Source: Micromonospora craniellae | GTDB lineage: Bacteria > Actinomycetota > Actinomycetes > Mycobacteriales > Micromonosporaceae | Assembly (NCBI RefSeq): GCF_014764405.1 | Contig: NZ_CP061725.1 | Coordinates: forward strand, 6,262,001-6,326,000 | DNA length: 64,000 bases | Reading direction: 5' to 3' | Notes under the pieces: model-generated | Database searches by the model: none | What the model was told of the DNA's origin: nothing | The model's input: the letters and a program-made list of their open reading frames with translations, nothing else | Position numbers and translations under genes: made by a program | In this document: positions 50,459 through 58,401 of the stretch, one piece after another | How the letters are laid out: the number at the start of each line of letters is the position of its first letter | Numbering within the stretch: the first letter of the stretch is position 1

Positions 50459-51236
50459 TCAGCGGCCACCGGCGCGCAGCCGGAACTCGCCGTACTCGGC
50501 CACCCGCGTGAACCTGAACCGCTCGTACAACCGCACCGCCGCCCCGTTGTCGGCCTTCACGTTCAACGTCACATGATCCACGTCGGCCCGTAACACCTCA
50601 CACAGCCGCGCCACCACCGCCGCCGCCAACCCCCGACCCCGCCACCCCGGCCGGGTCGTCACGTTCCCCACCGCCGCCACCCGATACGTGGGGGAGAAGA
50701 CATGCACCCCCGCCACCGCCACCAACAGATCACCGTCAGTGATCCCCACGTACCGGCCGGTGTCCACCATCCGCGCGTCGAGCCAGTTCCCCGGATACCC
50801 GACCGCGTACAATTTCCGCAGCCGAGGCAGATCCGCCCGCCCCAACACCACCCCGGCCGGCGTCACCCCCACCGCCCGCCCCGGATCCGTCCACGCCATC
50901 TTGTGGTGTACCCCCGACGGCGTCACGTCGAACGCCCCCACCAACGCCGCCTCCACACCGGGGGACAGATGCGCCTCCAACCGCGCCGGCAACACCGGCG
51001 CCAACTCACCCAGCAGCCGCCGCCACCGCACCCACCCCGGCCGGCCGCGTCAACGCCAGCAACGTCGGCGACACCGCCCCGTGGTACAGCAACGCCACCG
51101 CGTCCCCACGCCGATACCACGAAGTGTGCGGCCAGAAGATGTCGTCGAGATCGCCCAACTCGTACGCGTGCAGCGCCGGATCCCGACCCAACAGACCCGC
51201 CAGGACGACCCGGTCGTGTTCCGCGCGCACCGACAC
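50459..51236 (-). pseudogene. GNAT acetyltransferase gene with a frameshift
   Basis: The first ~65 codons (RVVLAGLLGRDPALHAYELG, WYRRGDAVALLYHG) are in one frame and stop near 51006. The rest, with the acetyl-CoA motif TTRPGWRGRGLAAAVVARLC and NVKADNGAAVRLYERFRF, is in another frame that begins near 51031. One base added or lost near 51015-51035, in a GGGGTGGGTGCGG run, explains this. It may be true inactivation or a sequencing error in the G-run. Confidence 0.75.
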
Positions 51237-51269
51237 CCGCCGATGATCACACGCGACGCGTCGCGCCGC

Positions 51270-52049
51270 TCACCCCGCCAACCACTGGTCATAGCCCAAC
51301 TTCGCCACCAACGCCACCACCACCAGCAACAACACCCCCCGCACGAACCCCGCACCCCGCCGCAACGCCATCCGCGCCCCCACCATCGCGCCGACGATGT
51401 TGCACACCGCCATCGCCGCACCCAGCAGCCACCACACGTGTCCCGTCACCGCGAACACCGCCAACGCCCCCGCGTTCGTCCCCGCGTTCACCACCTTCGC
51501 CATCGCCGACCCGCGCACGAAATCCGCCCCCACCAGCGCCGTGAACGCGATCACCAGGAACGTCCCCGTGCCCGGCCCGATCAACCCGTCGTACAGGGCG
51601 ATACCCACCCCCGCCACCAGCACCGCCACCACGATCCGCCCCCGGGTACGCCGACCCGGCAGCGACGACACCCCCAACCTCGGCCGCAACACCACGAACA
51701 ACGCCACCGACACCAACACCACCAACACCACCGGCCGGTACGCCGACGGCGGCACCGCACCCGCCAACGCCGCACCCACCCCCGCGCAGACCACCGCCAG
51801 ACCCGCCGCCGGCCCCGCCACAGCCCAGTCGATGCGAGTGCGCCGCGCGTACGTCACCGCCGCCGCCGACGTCCCCGCGATCGCCGCCAACTTGTTCGTG
51901 CCCAACGCCGTCGCCGGCGGCATACCCGGCGCCGCCACCAACAACGCCGGCAACAACAACAAGCCGCCGCCACCCACCACCGCGTCCACCCAACCGGCCA
52001 GGGCAGCAGCCGTCAGCAGCAGCGCGACAGTCGACGGGTCCAGATCCAC
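51270..52049 (-). CDS. TauE/SafE family permease
   Basis: The 259-residue membrane protein has about eight hydrophobic segments and the family motifs GWVDAVVGGGGLLLLPALL at the first helix and GTNKLAAIAGTSAA. It probably exports sulphonates, sulphite or related anions. GTG 52049 is the likely start, giving a short cytoplasmic N-terminus; longer in-frame starts are not hydrophobic. Confidence 0.88.
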   Translation of the reverse strand: MDLDPSTVALLLTAAALAGWVDAVVGGGGLLLLPALLVAAPGMPPATALGTNKLAAIAGTSAAAVTYARRTRIDWAVAGPAAGLAVVCAGVGAALAGAVPPSAYRPVVLVVLVSVALFVVLRPRLGVSSLPGRRTRGRIVVAVLVAGVGIALYDGLIGPGTGTFLVIAFTALVGADFVRGSAMAKVVNAGTNAGALAVFAVTGHVWWLLGAAMAVCNIVGAMVGARMALRRGAGFVRGVLLLVVVALVAKLGYDQWLAG

Positions 52050-52224
52050 GGCGGCATTCTTCCCACCCCGAGGCACCCGACGCCGCCGCCTGTGGCCAGC
52101 CTCACCGGCCCCGCCGCCGCCGCAGCCACACCCCCGTCGCGCCCACCGCCACGAACACCAGCATCGAACAGAACAACACCCGCAGCATCGGGCAACTGTG
52201 CCACGGCGTCGATAAGGTGACACC

Positions 52225-52348
52225 GTGCGCCTGGCCACGTTCAACCTGCTGCACAGCCGGTCCCTCACCGACGGCCTGGTCGACCCCGCCCGGCTCACCG
52301 CCGCCGTCACCGCCCTCGACGCCGACGTGCTCGCTCTCCAGGAAGCGC
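52225..52348 (+). pseudogene. Endonuclease/exonuclease/phosphatase fragment
   Basis: The first ~41 codons (MRLATFNLLHSRSLTDGL and LTAAVTALDADVLALQEA) are the metal-binding N-terminus of an endonuclease/exonuclease/phosphatase domain, with Asn and Glu ligands. The frame then turns into non-homologous Pro/Ala-rich sequence antisense to truncated folD. TAAGGT lies six bases before the GTG. A deletion joined this gene start to the folD 3' side. Confidence 0.65.
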
Positions 52349-52864
52349 ACCCGGCCGCACATGCTCCGGCCGCACGATCCCCACCGGCACCCCGTGGAAC
52401 GCCAACAACTCCTCCACACCCGCCGGCGTACACGGCAACGGACCCGGCAACCCGAGCGCCAACCGCCCCATGTTCACCGGATGCATGCCGTCCACGTCCT
52501 TGTCCGGGTCCAGCACCTGCAACGCCCGGTCGTAGTCCAACCCACCCGGAACCGGATGCTGCACCAACACCCCGTGCACACCCCGGTCCGCGTTGAGCTC
52601 CGTCACCACCGCATGCAGATCCGCCTGCGACGCCGACGCCGGCAACCGCACGTGCGGCGACGCGAAACCCAACTCCGCCGCCTGTCGCTGCTTGATCCCG
52701 ATGTAGCGCGCGCTCGCCGCGTCGTCACCGACCAGCACCGTCGCCAACGCCGGAGTCACCCCCGCCGCCCGCACCGCCGCCACACCCTCGGCCACCTCGG
52801 CCAGAATCCGCTCCGCCACCGGCGCACCGGGCAACAAACGGGCCGTCGTCATCGTCGTGGACAT
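52307..52864 (-). pseudogene. folD: folD, truncated at the C-terminus
   Basis: The first ~165 residues match methylenetetrahydrofolate dehydrogenase/cyclohydrolase: ASARYIGIKQRQAAELGF (the YxxxK motif), GVLVQHPVP, DVDGMHPVNMGRL and PCTPAGVEELL. The NADP-binding GRGxxVG region that should follow is missing; the frame continues as Arg-rich sequence. The full protein is ~290 residues. An intact folD is needed elsewhere if this truncation is real. Confidence 0.75.
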
Positions 52865-53011
52865 GGCTCACCCCGATCGCGGAGGCCCAGGCGGACGACC
52901 CCCACGACGAGCTTCCCGATGGTCGATCCCATCCCCGGTGCCGCCAGTCGCGTCACCGACAGCCTTCCACACCCGACGCCGCCATCACCACCACCGGCGC
53001 GGCTCCCGCCA

Positions 53012-54067
53012 TCAGCCCGGGGGACCGAACGCCAACGCCAGCCGCAACGCCGCGTCCCGCAGCCCGGTGAACCGCCGCACCTGCGCCAACCGGCCCGCCC
53101 GTACCGCCATCGCCGCCATCCGCTGCGTCGGCACCCGCCGCGCCCCGTCGTAGCGGGCCAACGCCGACGACACGTCCGCCTCCGCTGCCAACGCCTCCGC
53201 CAACGCCACCGCGTCGATCAACGCCTGGCAGGCGCCCTGCCCCAGATCCGGCGTCATCGCGTGCGCCGCGTCGCCCAGCAACACCCACCGGCCGCGCACA
53301 TACGTCGGCACCGGCGGCAGATAGTGCACGTCGTGGTGCAGCACCCCGGCCACGTCGATCCGATCCAGCACCGCCGGCACCGGGTCGTGCCAGTCACCGA
53401 ACCACCGCCGCAACGCCGCCAGATCACCCTCCGGCGGCCGGAAACCCTCCGGCGCGGCCACCGCCGCATACCAGTTCGCCACCCCGGGGCCCTGCGGCGT
53501 CACCCCGAACTTGCGCCCCCGACCCCACGTCTCCCCACCGGAGGGCACCTCCAACGGCACCGTGCCACGCCACGCCGTCACCCCCGAGTACCGCAACGGG
53601 AACCGGTCACCGAACATCGCCGCCCGGGTCGCGCTGCGGATCCCGTCCGCGCCCACCACCACGTCGTACCCGTCACCCAGCTCCGCCGGACCGGCCACCG
53701 GCGCACCGAAGCGCACCGTGCCCGCCGGCAACGCCTCCGCCAACAGACCCAGCAACGCCGGCCGGGACAGCAGCAGCACCCCCTCACCGTGCCGCCGTCG
53801 GATCCGCCCCACGTCCAACCGGGCGATCACCGTCCCGTCCGGGCGACGCATCGCGCCGTCCGGCTGCGCCCGCCCCCGTTCCCGCGCGCCCACGCCGAGC
53901 CGGTCCAACGCCCGCAACGCCGAGGGCCAGATGCCCAACCCGGTACCCGTCTCGGGCAGCCCCGCCGCCCGCTCGAACACTGTCACCGTCCACCCGGCGC
54001 GCAGCAGTCCCACCGCCACCGCCAGTCCACCCACGCCGCCTCCGATGACGGCCGCTGATCCTCGCAT
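53012..54067 (-). CDS. FAD-dependent monooxygenase
   Basis: The 351-residue protein has the dinucleotide fold AVIGGGVGGLAVAVGLLRAG, the DG motif YDVVVGADGIRSATR near residue 150, and GDAAHAMTPDLGQGACQAL near residue 270. This is the aromatic-hydroxylase (PHBH) family. The substrate is unknown. It is divergent from the TetR gene with two operator palindromes between them, so it is probably TetR-controlled. Confidence 0.9.
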   Translation of the reverse strand: MRGSAAVIGGGVGGLAVAVGLLRAGWTVTVFERAAGLPETGTGLGIWPSALRALDRLGVGARERGRAQPDGAMRRPDGTVIARLDVGRIRRRHGEGVLLLSRPALLGLLAEALPAGTVRFGAPVAGPAELGDGYDVVVGADGIRSATRAAMFGDRFPLRYSGVTAWRGTVPLEVPSGGETWGRGRKFGVTPQGPGVANWYAAVAAPEGFRPPEGDLAALRRWFGDWHDPVPAVLDRIDVAGVLHHDVHYLPPVPTYVRGRWVLLGDAAHAMTPDLGQGACQALIDAVALAEALAAEADVSSALARYDGARRVPTQRMAAMAVRAGRLAQVRRFTGLRDAALRLALAFGPPG

Positions 54068-54078
54068 CACCCGACCGT

Positions 54079-54113
54079 ACTACAGATGTAGTTGCCAGCA
54101 CTACTGATGTAGT
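54079..54113. promoter_or_regulatory. Twin TetR operators
   Basis: Two palindromes, ACTACAGATGTAGT (54079-54092) and ACTACTGATGTAGT (54100-54113), have centres 21 bp apart, two helical turns. They lie in the 55-bp gap between the divergent monooxygenase and TetR genes. Confidence 0.8.
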
Positions 54114-54122
54114 CTCGGCCAC

Positions 54123-54689
54123 GTGGACGCCCGCCAACAACGCCTCCTCGACGCCGCCATCGCCGTCCTCGGCACCCGCGGCCCCCGCCACCTCACCCAC
54201 CGCGCCGTCGACGACCAGGCCGAACTCCCCACCGGCTCCACCTCCAACCGCTACCGCACCCGCGAAGCCCTCATCGCCGGCGTCCTCACCCGCATCCTCG
54301 ACCTCGAAACCACCGGCTGGAACCACCTCGCCGGCACCCTCGACCACATCGACCCCGACACCTTCACCGCCGCCCTCGGCGCCCTCGTCCACGACCTCAC
54401 CACCACCCAGCGCGCCCTCACCCTCGCCCGACTCGCGATCTTCGCCGAAGCCGCCCACCACCCCGCCCTCCAACACCAGATCGCCCAACGCCAACACGAC
54501 CTCGCCGCCTGGGCCACACCCCTGCTCGCCGCACTCGGCGCCCGACACCCCGCCACCGCCCTGCGACTCCTGCTCGCCCTCATCGACGGACTCCTCAACA
54601 ACCAACTCGCCAACCCCGACCCCCACTTCGACCCCACCACCGCCATCGCCGCCGTCCTACCGGCCGTCCTCGCCGCTCACCCCGCCTGA
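54123..54689 (+). CDS. TetR family transcriptional regulator
   Basis: The 188-residue protein begins with a helix-turn-helix (RLLDAAIAVLGTRGPRHLTH and RAVDDQAELPTGSTSNRYRT), in which LPTGSTSNRYRTREAL is the recognition region. The ligand domain is helical. TAGTCT lies seven bases before the GTG, so the transcript may be leaderless, and operator 2 overlaps the -10 region. It probably represses itself and the divergent monooxygenase. Confidence 0.9.
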   Translation: MDARQQRLLDAAIAVLGTRGPRHLTHRAVDDQAELPTGSTSNRYRTREALIAGVLTRILDLETTGWNHLAGTLDHIDPDTFTAALGALVHDLTTTQRALTLARLAIFAEAAHHPALQHQIAQRQHDLAAWATPLLAALGARHPATALRLLLALIDGLLNNQLANPDPHFDPTTAIAAVLPAVLAAHPA

Positions 54690-55678
54690 GACCGCACCAA
54701 CCCCACCAACGCCCGGTACGTGCGATTCACCCTCGCCGCCTCCCGCTGCTGCCCGGACGTCACCTCGATGTACGTCTGCGACGACGCCAGCGACGCATGC
54801 CCCAACAACCGCATGATCTCCGCCGCACCCGCCCCGTCCTCGGCCAACCGCGTCGCGAACGTGTGCCGCAACGCGTGCAACCGCGCCCCACGCGGCACCC
54901 GGTCACCGATCCCCGCGCGCCGGTAACAGGACTCCACCAGATACTGCAGACCACCCCGCCGCAACGCCTCACCCTGCCGATCCACCAGCAACGGCGAGGC
55001 CGGCCGCACCGTCCGCGAACCGAACCGCCGCACCCGACTGTCCAGGTACCCGGCCAGCAGCGCGTCCAGATCCGGCTCCACCGGCAACACCCGAGGCCGC
55101 CCACCCTTGCCGGCCACCTCCAACCGGCGCTCGCCCGGCCGACCTCCCAGCGAACCGACCCGCAACGCCAGCAGTTCCGACAACCGCAGCCCGGCGCACA
55201 ACGCCAGCGCCAACACCGCCACGTCCCGCTCCGGCCACGGGTCCCGCTGCCGTCCCCGAGCCTGCGCCGCCGCGGCGAGCAACTGCTCGGGAGTGTCCTC
55301 ACCCCGCAGCGGCTTCGGCGCCGGCAGCGGCGCCCGGGGCCGTCCCACCGCCGGCATCGGATTGCCGGCCACCACCTGCTCGGCCACCAGGAACGAGAAG
55401 AAGCCGTTCCAGGTGGACCAGGCGCGCCCCACCGAGGCGGCGGCCCGGTCGGCGGCGAACCGGGCGAACGCCGCCCGCATCAACCTGGGGGAGAGCGCCC
55501 CGATCCGCAGGTCGCCGAGGGGGAGGGGAGGGGTGGCCAACTCCGCCGCGAGCACGGCCACCGAGACCAGGTCCCGCCGGTACGCCGCCTGGGTGTGCGG
55601 GGAGGGCTTGCGCGTCGCCCGGGAGGTCAGGAACTCCTCGATCAGCACCTGTACCGTTTCATCCCTTTTGTCATGCAT
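54677..55678 (-). CDS. Xer-like tyrosine recombinase
   Basis: The 333-residue protein has an N-terminal SAM-like core-binding domain (QAAYRRDLVSVAVLAAEL) and a catalytic domain with the Arg in AGLRLSELLALR, Lys in GKGGRPRVLPV, HALRHTFATRLAED (His, Arg), LGHASLASSQTY (His, Tyr). All catalytic residues are present. It is of XerC/XerD size. Its ATG lies inside a dif-like palindrome (55672-55695), and a second dif-like site is at 56082. No other mobile-element gene is adjacent. It could be a host Xer protein or a recombinase of a small element. Confidence 0.85.
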   Translation of the reverse strand: MHDKRDETVQVLIEEFLTSRATRKPSPHTQAAYRRDLVSVAVLAAELATPPLPLGDLRIGALSPRLMRAAFARFAADRAAASVGRAWSTWNGFFSFLVAEQVVAGNPMPAVGRPRAPLPAPKPLRGEDTPEQLLAAAAQARGRQRDPWPERDVAVLALALCAGLRLSELLALRVGSLGGRPGERRLEVAGKGGRPRVLPVEPDLDALLAGYLDSRVRRFGSRTVRPASPLLVDRQGEALRRGGLQYLVESCYRRAGIGDRVPRGARLHALRHTFATRLAEDGAGAAEIMRLLGHASLASSQTYIEVTSGQQREAARVNRTYRALVGLVRSQAG

Positions 55679-55695
55679 AAGGGATATTATGCATG
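55672..55695. repeat. dif-like palindrome at the recombinase start
   Basis: CATGCATAA, GGGATA, TTATGCATG: perfect 9-bp arms around a 6-bp centre, the XerC/XerD site layout (…ATAA-N6-TTAT…). It overlaps the recombinase start codon, so binding could also regulate its expression. Confidence 0.6.
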
Positions 55696-55975
55696 ATTTT
55701 CGGGTTCGTGGCCGACCCGGGGGACCGGGAAACGGAGCCCACCGTGCCGCCGAACGATGGGGGCACAGTGGGAAGCCGTCCTCGGCCTGTCCGTGCCGTC
55801 GGGCGCGCCGGGCGGTCGGCGCGCGGTGGGGGCGGGGACCGAGGCAACCCGGACGCGCCGGTCAGGCGTCGGCGGTGGGTGATCGTTCTGGAGCGCGGCC
55901 CGGCAGGCCGCCCGGCGTGCGCCGTCGTCGCGCCGATCGCCGACGAAGCCCTACGCACCCGCGCCGGAGCGCGCC

Positions 55976-56039
55976 GGGATGTAAGGAAGGGTCCCTTGCT
56001 AACGCCTGGTGTATAGCAGGGGACCCTTCCTTACATCCC
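55976..56039. repeat. GGAAGGGTCCC-family palindromic repeat, copy R6
   Basis: GGGATGTAAGGAAGGGTCCC and its inverted partner flank TAACGCCTGGTGTATAG; the most perfect copy, with arms of about 24 bp. The interval 55696-55975 contains no supported gene. Confidence 0.85.
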
Positions 56040-56081
56040 AGGCTGCCGGAATCCCCTCTCGGGGAGTGCGTCGGAACGCCA

Positions 56082-56109
56082 GCTTTACATAATGTCAATT
56101 ATCGAACCT
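56082..56109. other. Candidate dif site (chromosome dimer resolution)
   Basis: On the minus strand it reads TCGATAAT-TG-ACATTATGTAAAG around an 11-6-11 layout. It is close to the actinobacterial dif core that I recall (CCGATAAT-NN-ACATTATGTCAAG). The high AT content is exceptional for this window. Confidence 0.55.
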
Positions 56110-56165
56110 GCGTCGGGCGGCGGAAGAAGCCCGCTGTCGGGATGGATCGGTAGCATCTGGTCCTC

Positions 56166-56688
56166 GTGGACTCCGACAGTGTGATGGTGGACGTCCCGGC
56201 AGGGCGTGTGGTGCTGTCGGACCGGCGTACGCAGCGCAGCTGTCCAGTCGACGTCGGGCCGTGCCGACGGGCTGCGGCCGGCGTACCGGATCGACGGCGA
56301 GGACGTCGGGTGGGACACCGGCGCCGACGGGTACCGGCTGCCCACCGAGGCCGAGTGGGAGCACGCCTGCCGGGCCGGCACCAGCGGTCCGCGGTACGGA
56401 CCGCTGGACGAGATCGCCTGGTATCGCGGCAACTCCGGTGACCGGCTGCACGACGTGGGCGGTAAGCGGCCCAACGCCTGGGGCCTGTACGACATGCTGG
56501 GCAACGTCTGGGACTGGTGTTGGGACGTGTACGACCCCGAGGTGTACGGCACCTACCGGGTGTTGCGCGGCGGCGGCTGGTTCGACGAGCACTGGAGTTG
56601 CCGGGCGTCGGTGCGGCGGCGCAGTCACCCGACCTTCGCGGTCGACGACGTGGGGTTCCGCCTCGCCCGGTCCGGTCACTCAGAGTAG
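56166..56688 (+). pseudogene. Formylglycine-generating enzyme family, internally deleted
   Basis: The start (VDVPAGRVVLSDRRTQRS) matches the N-terminus of the SUMF1/FGE-sulfatase family. The end, in another frame, has YRLPTEAEWEHACRAGT, NAWGLYDMLGNVWDWCWDVY and RVLRGGGWFDEHW from its C-terminal half. The middle (the region with GVSWxDAxxFCNA) is missing and the frame changes near 56255. It is likely non-functional. Confidence 0.75.
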
Positions 56689-56726
56689 TCGACCACTCCC
56701 CTCGTTCGGGCGCATAGGCTGTGGGC

Positions 56727-57632
56727 GTGTCGAGTGTCGTGGATGGGCCGGCGGCGGTGTGGCGGGTGGCGGGGGCGTTGACCGCGTACGCCTGCGGGGA
56801 CGCGTTGGGGGTGCCGTACGAGGGGCGTCCACCGACCGACGACGGTGCCGAGGTGATCGAGACGCCTCGGGCCAGTGACCGGTGGGCTGCCGGGGCGACC
56901 TCGGACGACACGGCGTTGACGCTGCTCGTGGCCGGGTGCCTGGTGGACGGTGGCGGTGACGTGGACGCGGTGACGTTCCTGTCTCGGGTGGCGGCGCACG
57001 ATCCCCCGGTGCCGGGTGCGGGGCCATCGACGCGGGCGGCGCTGGCGGCGTTCCGGGCCACCGGTGCGGTGCCCGACGATCGGGAGGGTGGCACGAACGG
57101 CGCGCCGATGCGGGCGTTGCCGGTGGGCTGGTCGGTGCCGCCGGAGCGGATGGATCTGCTGGTGGCACGGACGGTGGAGTTGACGCGGGCGACGCACCGG
57201 GCGCCGGAGGCGTTGGTCGCGGCGGTGGTGATGGCCGGGTGCGCGTCGTGGTCGGTGGCGGGCGTGCCGGTGGCGGTGTTGCTGGATCGGGCGGCGGAGT
57301 TGGTGCAGGTGGCGCGTCCGGTGTGCGGGGACGCGCCGCGGCTGGCCGGGTTGTTGGGTGACGTGGTGGCGGGTGGATGGTCTCCCCCGCCGTCGGGTGT
57401 GGGTCTGGACGCGGCCGAGACGGTGGCGGCGGTGCTGCACTGTGTGCGGGGCGCGGCGTCGGTGCGGGGTGGGTTGGTGGCGGCGGTGCGGTGTGGTGGG
57501 GACACGGACACGGTGGCGGCGTTGGTGGGTGGTCTGCTGGGTGCGCGGTCGTCGGCGGTGAGGCGGGTGGCGCCGGTCGATGGGGGCTGTGTGCGGTCGC
57601 GTGCGGGTCTGGCCAAGATCGTGGCACCGTAG
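56727..57632 (+). CDS. ADP-ribosylglycohydrolase family protein
   Basis: The 301-residue protein has the family's Mg-binding motifs: GDALGVPYEGRPP near residue 24, TSDDTALTLLVAG near residue 60 and CGGDTDTVAALVGGLLGA near residue 258. It removes ADP-ribose from proteins or small molecules. TAGGCT lies six bases before GTG 56727. Codons end strongly in G. Confidence 0.88.
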   Translation: MSSVVDGPAAVWRVAGALTAYACGDALGVPYEGRPPTDDGAEVIETPRASDRWAAGATSDDTALTLLVAGCLVDGGGDVDAVTFLSRVAAHDPPVPGAGPSTRAALAAFRATGAVPDDREGGTNGAPMRALPVGWSVPPERMDLLVARTVELTRATHRAPEALVAAVVMAGCASWSVAGVPVAVLLDRAAELVQVARPVCGDAPRLAGLLGDVVAGGWSPPPSGVGLDAAETVAAVLHCVRGAASVRGGLVAAVRCGGDTDTVAALVGGLLGARSSAVRRVAPVDGGCVRSRAGLAKIVAP

Positions 57633-57641
57633 GATCGGGTC

Positions 57642-58394
57642 ATGCCCGCGAGTCAGCCGACCCCGAGGTTCCGTCAGCGTGCGGCGAAGATGAGTGAGTT
57701 GGTGGCGCGGCAGATCCTGGAGGACATCGTCGAGCAGGGGTTGTCGGCGGGTGCGGCGTTGCCGACCGAGGCGCAGATGCTCCAGGGGTACGGGGTGAGT
57801 CGCGGGACGCTGCGGGAGGCGTTGCGGATTCTGGAGATCAACGGTCTGGTGCGGGTGCGGCCGGGTCGTGGTGGTGGGCCGGTGGTGGGGGCGGTGGATC
57901 CGCACACGTTCGGTCGGACGATGGCGTTGTTCATGCAGATGGGGCGGACCAGGTTCGGTGAGCTGGTCGAGGCGCGCGTGATCATGGAGCCGTTGATGGC
58001 GAGGTTGGCGGCGGAGCGGCGTGATGCGGGGCGGTTGCGGGAGTTGGCGGAGTCGATGCGGGAGCATCGGAGCCTGGAGGAGCGGGACGAGGCCAGTTAT
58101 CTGGCGGTGATGCAGCGGTTCCATGGTGTGGTGGCGGGGTTGTCGGGCAACGGGGTGCTGGATCTGTTCGGGCGGGCGTTGAAGGAGATCTACACGGAGC
58201 GGGTGGTGGCGGCGGAGCGGCGGCCGGAGCGGTGGGAGGAGGTGCGGCGGGAGCACGAGGCGGTGGCGGCGGCGATCGTGGCCGGGGACGGGGTGGAGGC
58301 GGAGCGGTTGATGCGGGCGCACATGGTGGCGTTGGCGGGGCATCTGGTGCGGGACTACGCGGGTGTGCAGGACGAGGTGGTGGGTTGGTGGTGA
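57642..58394 (+). CDS. GntR/FadR family regulator
   Basis: The 250-residue protein has an N-terminal winged helix (LPTEAQMLQGYGVSRGTLRE, ALRILEINGLVRVRPGRGGG) and a C-terminal helical FCD domain (EARVIMEPLMARLAAERRD, LMRAHM) with probable metal-binding His. TAGGAT lies six bases before the ATG. It is convergent with the catabolic operon ending at 58402 and is its most likely regulator by proximity. Confidence 0.88.
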   Translation: MPASQPTPRFRQRAAKMSELVARQILEDIVEQGLSAGAALPTEAQMLQGYGVSRGTLREALRILEINGLVRVRPGRGGGPVVGAVDPHTFGRTMALFMQMGRTRFGELVEARVIMEPLMARLAAERRDAGRLRELAESMREHRSLEERDEASYLAVMQRFHGVVAGLSGNGVLDLFGRALKEIYTERVVAAERRPERWEEVRREHEAVAAAIVAGDGVEAERLMRAHMVALAGHLVRDYAGVQDEVVGWW

Positions 58395-58401
58395 GGGTCG
58401 G

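Noticed and set aside
52217..54058. 613-codon + strand frame
   Set aside because: It is a His/Arg/Pro-rich shadow of folD and the monooxygenase on the minus strand, produced by the C-rich strand.
55693..56016. A 107-codon open frame on the + strand between the two dif-like sites
   Set aside because: Composition is Arg/Gly/Pro-rich, the start lies in the dif-like palindrome, the end is the translated R6 repeat (…GPLLTPGV), and no domain is recognisable.
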